Shown: piece after piece, positions 56,372-64,000 of the stretch
Layout of the letters: the number at the start of each line of letters is the position of its first letter
Position numbering within the stretch: position 1 is the stretch's first letter
Assembly (NCBI GenBank): GCA_020152595.1
Contig: JAIGNY010003296.1
Location: forward strand, 257,501 to 321,500
Direction: 5' to 3'
DNA from: Chiridota heheva
Lineage: Eukaryota; Echinodermata; Holothuroidea; Apodida; Chiridotidae
DNA: 64,000 bases
Notes under the pieces: generated by a model
Told to the model about the DNA's origin: nothing
The model's database searches: none
What the model saw: the letters and a program-made list of their open reading frames with translations, nothing else
Position numbers and translations under genes: made by a program

Positions 56372-58293
56372 GTCACTGCTCACAACGTCTTTATCGATTA
56401 TCAGTCGAATCTGACCAGGATCTAAAGGGATAGCTTGACACGTCTCCGTCGACCTATGGCCACTCCCAGAAGGAATTGTGACATACCTCTGCTGATTTGT
56501 AGATGCTCGATCTAGGGAACCATGAAGGGTGCGATCTAAATTGTTTTCATTAGACCGTACCTTGTATAAGCGTCCTGTTGTGGCGGATTGATAAATCTGA
56601 TTTGACATTGCACTTGGAAATGGTTTACCCGCTTGGTCAAGAATGATGTAACGATTTCCGCCAAGTGAATTACTGTCGCTTGTATCAATCAACATGGCTG
56701 TTGACGCAGAGCGATGAATACCAGGTCCACTACCTAGACTTGACAAATTCGATAAGTTTGATTGGTTATGGTGAACTTTGACACCTCTGAAGTCTGGGTG
56801 ATCAAGTGTACTAACTGGAGATAGCAAATGCACAGCTGAATCGAAGCTCTGATTATCTGACGGATTGTCACTAATTTTTCTTGTACGAAGAGATATTTCT
56901 TGCATTTCATTAGAGTTTGAAGACGAAGAACGCCTGGTGTTCTTGCTATCATTTCCAACATATACAACAGTTTTCCTTCCACAGTGCCTGTTTATCATTA
57001 ACACGAGCAAAATACATGTAAACAGGATCAGAAGAACACCAATCATAAGAAGGAAAAGTGTACTTTTGTCAAACTTAATGAAGTTGTTACTGCTTAGCTG
57101 CAATTGTAGGCTTCCTATCAGCCGTTTTATATTGGCTGTCGATGAGAAAGTGTTCTTTATTGGCGGTTTTGCAATAAACGTACTTGATTCAATTGAGTTC
57201 GATTGCGTCATAGTAGTTGTAGATACTAAAGATTCTCCAATGGAAACTGTAGTGGTTGACTGTGCTTGACTTGTCGTAAGCCTGGTGGTAGTAGGCTTAG
57301 TGGTAGTAACCACCTACTGTAACAATTTTTGAAACGTTTGCTGACCCTAACGTGTTCTCTGCTCTGCATGTAATACGAGCGTTGTTAAAAGAATAATCGA
57401 TATCAGTTATAACCAACACTTTCTCTATGATTTCTACCTTATCGTTAAGCTCTTCTGGAATTATAGACCACGTGTATGATTCCACTGCTGGATTAGCTGA
57501 TCCAACACAATCGAAGAAGACATTATCACCGTGTGATGTAGACTCATTGAACGACGTAATAATTCTCAAGTCTATTGGAGGATACTGAACAATCAATGGT
57601 CCAAGCCTACACGTTCTTGGTTGATTTATCAATTCATGGCTCATTGTGCAAATAAATGTCTTACCGTTGTCTTGAATACCGAGTGTTTTCTGATATACAA
57701 TGTTCTTCGCAGTTTCATCTGATAAATCCGTGCTTTCCAAGACTGTGTCATCAAGTGACCATTCAAGTTGCACTGGTGGGACACCAAGCTCCGAGCGACA
57801 CGAGAAATCTACTTGCTCTCCAACTTGGGCGGTTATATCCGTAGATATACGGCATTCGGGGGACTCATTACTTGGGGGGATACTTGTATGTTAAATGTGC
57901 CGAGGTTGAAAATATCTGTTGTCCGTCACGAAAATCTACTTTACATCTGTATTTTCCAGCGTCCAATGCTTTTACTCCACTTATTTGAAGGTTAAATTCG
58001 ACTCCTACAGATTCACTGATAATAGAATAACGGTTTTGATCGACTCTGGAAGGGTTGATTTGGTAATCATCGCTTATTACAACATCTTCTTGCAACCATG
58101 ATACAGTTCCATCACCCTTTCCTGCAACAATACATTTAAATTCAACTGATTCTCCAATCGCAGCGGTGACATTTTCCGGCGAGGTAGTGATGCGAGGCTC
58201 ACCCATCACATTGCTTGCTATGGCAGCAAATAAAATAACAAAGAACATCATGATCTGCAGTTCTCTATGTCTTAGCACTAATGATATGTTCAT
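56312..58293 (-). CDS. Gene C: three-Ig-domain type I membrane receptor with two single-base frame breaks
   Basis: Three blocks in different frames form one protein of about 659 residues. Block 1 (58293 to ~57874): a signal peptide, perhaps starting at M15 or M16, then V-like Ig1 with C54, W66 and DAGKYRC ending at C117. The frame breaks in a C6 run (G6 at 57874-57879, plus strand); one C fewer continues as YPPSNESPEC. Block 2: Ig2 with C165, W178 and C215 plus the extra pair C147 and C228 (CRLGPL), then Ig3 with C262, W275 and C309. The second break, near 57310-57314, again needs one base fewer. Block 3 (to 56312): Thr-rich stalk, helix STLFLLMIGVLLILFTCI onward, and a Ser-rich tail of about 225 residues with YIIL and YVTI (YxxPhi-type). 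Both breaks are single extra bases, so either assembly error or a young pseudogene. Domain order and cysteine pattern match genes A and B. Confidence 0.78.
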
Positions 58294-60984
58294 TCTGAAC
58301 TTGAATTTGTAGATTAAAACAAGAAATTTAAAACTAATATTGTTCTCCGTAGAATACTAAAATACTGTAACACTTATTATGCGAAACGAAATACCGATGC
58401 AGATTAAAAAAAGTTCACAAGATTTATTGTCATGTAATAATAATAATATCACGCTGAGAATTTTACAACTTTAACTTCCTAGGTAAAATCATTGACAGTT
58501 TTAACCAATTTTCCTATTTGGTAACCACAACAGAGCCACAAAACCTTTGGTAGTTCACAATGATTGGTTAGATTATAACATACGTAATTGTAATTGTTCC
58601 AAATTTGGTTACACAAGTAGATTTCAATTACAATGGATTAAACTAAAAATAAAGCTCCTCCCATTATGTAAAACGGAGACATATGCGAAAGCAAATTCGT
58701 TAGGAAGGACCAGTGTGGAACCATGTAGAGTTGAAAAGGTTTGGAATACATTATTTTCAAGGTAAGACGTGAATGAAAATGTGTTTAACAAATCTTCAAA
58801 AGAAATATGGATTATACGACAAACGGATACAAACAAAGTTATGAAAGAAAAATATGGAGGTTTGTCGTATCATGAACTTTTCGCCATCTTATTCGATGTT
58901 TTAAAATGTCGCTCCTTCATCCCCTACCGATATCTACATCCCTGCTTTTGCCTTGTAAGGTTGTAACACTGACGCGTGTGTATGATACTTTTATTGCAAA
59001 TGACATCACATACAAATTAAAACCATCAAAATTGACATGGTTTTTCATTACTTTTAAGAGAAGATGATTGATTTCCAATAATTTTGTGGAGGTAAAACCC
59101 TCCACAGCATCTGTTTAGGGTCAAAATTGTCCTCCTTTAGAATTTTAGCTATAATAAGTGTTTTCATAGTAATATGAGGATACCAATACTGCATTCAAAC
59201 AATTAACAGATTAACAATGTCGACAAAAAGATACGGCTGGGAGATACTTATACTTTCAGACATTGTCCAAATACTTATAGTTTTATTACAGATATGGGTT
59301 GAGAATACTCTATTTGTAAAACACTTTGTTTGGCGTAGTTCAACTATAGCTTGTTTACCAATCTGCCAATTGTTAATTTTTTTTAACAGCAGTAATTTTC
59401 TACGACAGCAGTAATTTTTTGGTAGTTTTTGAATCCAATGGTTGGACATTTAATGGTGGAATTTATACAGTTGTGCATTATAAAATTGCATTACAGAATT
59501 GCGTCTAAATATGGGTAGATTTATTACCTACCAAAAAAGTATAATTCTTAGTTGCGTAGTAAGGACGATTGAGATGTAAAGCAAATTCTGAGAAGTTATA
59601 TATTATAATAATTATAGTTATCTTCGTTTGTCGATAAAAAGGAATTATTTCCAGAATTCAGTGAAAGCCAAAAACGATTAAAACTCTACTTCTTATTATA
59701 GGTTTTACTTATTCAGCTATATCAAATCATTACAGTTTTTAAGCTAAGTAGGCGTGTGCTAAAATCCCAAGCAAAGTAGCCAGTTGAATCACATCCGTTA
59801 ATTACTTCCGATGGCTGGAGTGTTTTCACCATTGTTTTTTTTTTTTTACAGTAACCAATGGGAGTTCAAGTTTACTTCCAAAATAAACTGCTATATAAGG
59901 ATATTCATAACGCGAAAACCTTTTAAAACTTTTGTGTTTGCATCTAAAATACATGTCAATAGTGATCAATAAACTATGAATAGTAATGTTCTGTGATTTA
60001 TGTTCTGGATCTTTGTTGCAAAATTATCAAATAAAAGATCAGTTTCGTTACTTTATTTGCAACCAAATAAAGTTGTAAAGTGAAGAATGTTTCCTATTGA
60101 CACGTTGAGTCTTGTGCTGGCGTGCATGATTCTTAACATATTCTTAATGTGTGAGTCACATCAATTATCCCTTTTTCTTGTCGTAAAAAGTACTCGAAGG
60201 TGTTTCTTACAGTCTTAACGTCACGCATGAGCAATTAACACTGGCTTTGCTGTAACAATATGGAACACGCGACAAACAGAAACGTCATTTATGAGAAAAA
60301 GACAAAAGGATGCCGAAAAAAGATCTTCACTCTATTGTTCTAATTTATCTAAAGATTTGTTCGAATTTTCATTTTGTAACAAACCCATAAGCAAGCTCTC
60401 GTTTTCTTATTCTGATGTTGTTGACTTCGTTGACATACTAAGGCATGGTTTTAACAGCAAAGATTCGCATGCAAACTTTTATCAAAACGAAGCCCATTTT
60501 CAATTAAAGCTCATATAGCATTAAATCTAGATTATTAGTTTTCACTTTACTATTTTGATATAGCCCCCTCTTTAATCTAGCTGGTTGCTTGTTTGTTAGT
60601 AGCTCATTATTAAAACATTTAAAACATTTTTCTGTGTTTCACTGAACACTCATGAGATTCCAACGGAAGTTGTCAGGTGCAAGATACTCTTTATGAACAA
60701 ACTAATATAGAGTAAAATTACAAAATCAAACTAAAAAGAATCGATTTTCGAGTTTGAACACGTTAGATTCAAGTTTAATTTCACCTGTAAATAAAGATAA
60801 GTAATTGTCTTTTGTGAAATTGGAACAACGTTAAAACAAGGGCTAGGGCAACAGCGCACATATGCGCATCGACCAAAAGCCAACGGTTTCCCACTGTCTA
60901 ACGTGAAATGCAATCAGTTACCAACGTTAACCCAACATAATTGTCCTATCTGGACCGTTGATGATTTCATATTGAAGGAAAGAT
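58294..60984. other. 5' flank of gene C and intergenic, no gene seen
   Basis: The promoter of gene C should lie at the left edge on the minus strand, but no decisive core element is visible. The rest is AT-rich with short open frames of no recognisable content. Confidence 0.45.
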
Positions 60985-61306
60985 ATCGTCCAATAATGAT
61001 AATAAGTAAAACTTATATAGCACTAAATCAACAGGGCTGCTTAGAGCGCTTAACAGTAAATTTAAAATATGAAATGAAATAAAATAAAACATAAGATAGC
61101 ATAAAAGATAAAAGCCAAATATAACACTAAAACATAAAACTAAAGACAAAGTAAGTAAGATACATGACTACGAATAAAAAGCAAGCTTGAAGTAATACAG
61201 TTTTTAAAGCAATTTTAAAAGTGGCCAGAGAATTAATTGATCTAATCTTGAAAGGCAAGATGTTCCATAATTTGGGGCGCAAACAAAAAAGCCCACAATC
61301 AGAAGG
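60985..61306 (-). mobile_element. LINE (CR1/L2-like) 3' end
   Basis: The minus translation near 61190-61306 reads LRPKLWNILPFKIRSINSLA and continues FKIALKTVLL. This matches the C-terminal 'APRLWNSLPxxIRS...FKxxLKTxLF' block typical of CR1/L2-type LINEs. It is followed by a 3' tail with GCGCTCTAAGCAGCCC-like and TATATAAG words. It is truncated at 61306, where a foldback MITE begins. Confidence 0.65.
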
Positions 61307-61504
61307 GAACGCCACCGTGCTGAAAACGTCACGTCCGGTTTTCAGTTTTTCCTATTGATCGCGAGAAATCTTTGAAGTTATCGATCGCACTTCCGCAGGA
61401 CCGAACATAGAAACTCACATTTGATATCAATAACATCACAGATTTCTCGCAATCAATAAGGAAATTGAAGACCGGAAGTGACTTTACCAGCACTGCGGCG
61501 TTCA
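61307..61504. mobile_element. Foldback MITE with ~57-bp inverted arms
   Basis: The left arm starts GAACGCCACCGTGCTG and includes GTCACGTCCGGTTTTCAG and CCTATTGATCGCGAGAAATC. The right arm is the inverse, ending CAGCACTGCGGCGTTC. It directly abuts the LINE remnant. No target duplication was found. Confidence 0.7.
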
Positions 61505-64000
61505 TTTCTGAATTTATTCATGGAACGATACCTTTCCTTTAAATCAAATAATGTGATGTTGTATCTTGTGTAACAATAGTTCTGTTGAAGCAGTCAATGG
61601 AAGAGTGATAGAAATTGACGTATGATTCGCAAACACTCCTGGAAAATGGTTCCTGCAGCTGACAAGAGAAACCTTAAATTTATGGATCATATATTTGATC
61701 ATATTCCTTATTTTACGGATTCTAGAACTAAGGATTATCTAAGAGCTTAAACCAGTGTTTGTTCTCCTATTAAAAGCCATTAAATTTGATTACATATGAT
61801 GGTTTTCGAACAGTGCACAATAACATAAAGATCTTAGCATAAAATGATTAGGTTGATTTCGCTTAATGACAGAATGAATCGAGTCATTTATTCCTTTTTA
61901 TTAAAATCAAGATGAATAACAGTTTTTGAACACATGACTTCTTGTAGATGTCTTGTAAAATATTTACATTTTCTTCCAAAGTGTGTAAAATTGCCTACAG
62001 TTTGTCTGTATACGCGTGATGCAATGTAGGAACATAACAGCCTCCATTGCATTAATAATCCTTATTAAGTTTAAGGATCTAGGCAATCCTTAAAATCAAG
62101 GTTTCTCCTGGGATGAGTGATCCTGTCAGAAACAAAGTTGTGTGCAATAAAAAAAAATGAATATAGTTAAGTTGATATTCTGGATGAAAAGTTTTGAGGG
62201 AATCTCGTCTGAAGAAGTGTATGTGTTTGACCAATCAAAGCGGATGCAAAAAAAAAAAATGTCACTTCCGTGGTGGTAATTAATTGGCTTGTCGGTGCAT
62301 AGTCATTGATTGTGTCAATATTTGGACCAATCAGACACGTACCTTGAATTGTATTGTGTTTCTTATCTCCATGCATGTTCACACAGTTTCTGGCCTTAAA
62401 ACTGTTAAATGAGGGAATCTCGTCGATAATTAATTTGATTGTCGGTAACTGTGTAAATATTTTGACCAGTAAGAAATGTTGAATTATAGAGCACTTTTAT
62501 TTCCAGGTTAACACGATATCTGGCTTGAAATAAGTTATGCAAAAGTCTCTATGTAAACTATATCAATCTGGATGAGGATGAATATGGGTCTCTTCTATTT
62601 AAAGGCTAGTTATTGTGTTAATGTATAAATAAATATGCAGTCGAGCTCAAGGTTTGTAAATGTTTGAACTATTTACTCCCATGCTGACAAACCAATCAAA
62701 AACCGCAACGGAAGTGACGTTAATTTTGATATCAGATTTACTAGTGACGTCTCGAGCGATTTTCTTGGGATGAAATTGCCTATTTGAATGTTTTGATACT
62801 TTCCTAATTTTGTATTAATGGTGCGATATTGGTATTAGTAGTCAGTTCCAATTTTTTGATTGGTTCAAATTTCAACCAATTGCTAAACGCGCCTCTTTAG
62901 ATCATATTCCACACTTAATCAATAAGAAAGGAGCCCCTCAAGCGTTGCTGTGGCCGAATGGCAAAATGCTTTTGTGCCAAACGTAAACGACAGTTTTTCG
63001 TATTTTTTCTCATTGAAATTAATCCATGAAGCTATTAACTGACTTAATTTCAGTTAATAGCTCCATGATTCAACTAACGATGAATTTGTACAGCTCTGTT
63101 TAAGTCAGTGGTGTCATGTTACAACGCATAAATAACGTACGTGCATGTACCTAATCTTCATACACACAACGCATACGTTTCTCTGAATCTCTGAAAGATT
63201 GTAATACGTATGCCCTGGTCGATTTGTGATGACGGCAGTAAGTACATGCCATGTAATTACTGACGTCATTGCGATGTGTTTTGAGATGATAGCGCCTCTT
63301 TAACCTTTTTCATATAGAATGAGGTATATTCACAAGGTTTTGTTCTTTTAGCAGAATTTTCTAATATTCCTGAAGGAAAGAATGATGCCGATTCATTGAC
63401 ATCTTATTTATTCTTTGAAAGGATATGACTAAGGTTTTCGTTGACGAATAATTATTTTGAGTTTTAAACAATCACATTTCATAACCTTATCAGGAAGATA
63501 CGCTGGTTTCGCATAAAACAGTTTTGGAATGACTTGCTGTTTCAATCAAGGAATTGCAACTTTTTGGTCGAACACACTATATATTATGTACAATTTCGGA
63601 TACTGGATACCAAGCTATTATGCAAACTCTCGAATACCTACTTAAATGTAAAATTCAATTTCTAGTTGTTTAAAAAAATATATATGATACCTATTTATGA
63701 TCTCGGATACCTAAATATAAATCCCTTTCAAAAAAGCTAGAGATATAGTCAGATGTGAAAATGTTATGTACGTCTATTTATTCAAAATTGAGTTGCATAA
63801 TTATTAATTCAGGAAACGTTTACATGTATTTAAAGTTTACTTGCAATTAAATTAAGCGTCAGCAAAGCAGGTTGTTATTCTTTACTCTATGTTCAATTTG
63901 CCATTACAATAACAAAATATCTTTTTTTGAGGCAATGACAATGACACAATTTACAGGAGCGTAAATACCGATGGGTGTGGGGTATCACACCTCCCCTTTA
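61505..64000. other. Intergenic to window end, no gene seen
   Basis: The portion 62210-62530 carries several ACCAATCA-type words and GTTAACACGATATCTGGC, resembling 1915-2045. GCTGTGGCCGAATGGCAAAA near 62946 vaguely resembles a tRNA 5' half but has no partner arms. A hairpin at 63021-63070 is listed separately. Confidence 0.45.
63021..63070. repeat. Hairpin with ~21-bp arms
   Basis: AATCCATGAAGCTATTAACT at the left pairs with AGTTAATAGCTCCATGATT at the right, with one or two mismatches and a loop of about 7 bases. Origin unknown. Confidence 0.6.

Noticed and set aside
57260..57313. A ~50-bp intron at the second break in gene C
   Set aside because: Too short for a typical deuterostome intron, with a weak donor. 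The Thr-rich stalk reads on naturally without it.
57874..57879. Programmed ribosomal +1 frameshift in gene C
   Set aside because: A second break needing the same correction occurs downstream, no stimulatory structure is evident, and a homopolymer error explains the first break more simply.
62946..62995. tRNA-Ser/Leu-like start GCTGTGGCCGAATGGC
   Set aside because: No anticodon or T-arm follows, and the match is too short to support a gene or SINE.

Overview
The window looks like nuclear DNA of an animal, most likely a marine invertebrate deuterostome such as an echinoderm. This is inferred from AT-rich, gene-poor sequence with GT-AG introns, many degraded transposons and minisatellites, and several multi-Ig membrane proteins. 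Nothing in the sequence fixes the species. There are no operons, Shine-Dalgarno sites or CRISPR arrays.

The supported gene content is three immunoglobulin-superfamily (IgSF) type I membrane receptor genes. All lie on the minus strand, about 10 and 12.5 kb apart. Gene A (23767-25311) is an intact single-exon gene of 514 residues. Gene B (35217-43794) has three exons, which I joined from matching splice sites and phases to give 459 residues. Gene C (56312-58293) has no visible intron but carries two single-base frame breaks. Each encodes a signal peptide, a V-like Ig domain, two further Ig domains, one membrane helix and a cytoplasmic tail with tyrosine motifs. In all three the second Ig domain has an extra cysteine before strand B and another in strand G, so I read them as a diverged paralogue cluster of surface receptors. 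A role in recognition, adhesion or immunity is inference.

Layout: 1-13.8 kb is transposon debris, including a LINE 3' end with a MITE inserted in it. 13.85-16.76 kb is a 21-bp minisatellite with a reading frame of about 1000 codons. 16.8-22.5 kb is mostly plain. 22.58-23.35 kb is a 38-bp minisatellite next to a second copy of the same MITE, followed by gene A. 25.3-35.2 kb holds foldback elements and MITEs. 35.2-43.8 kb is gene B, with a long (TA)n tract and a MITE in its large first intron. 43.8-52.4 kb holds a hAT-like MITE and a ~300-bp tandem repeat also seen in gene B intron 2. 52.4-53.5 kb is a 43-bp minisatellite. 55.0-56.37 kb is a local tandem duplication reaching into the 3' end of gene C. 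58.3-64 kb has another LINE 3' end and foldback repeats.

The most notable points are the IgSF cluster with its shared extra cysteine pair and tail motifs, the two same-direction frame breaks in gene C, a group of non-autonomous elements with CAGTYCGG ends and 5-bp target duplications, and the LINE whose reading frame is restored when the MITE and one TA are removed.
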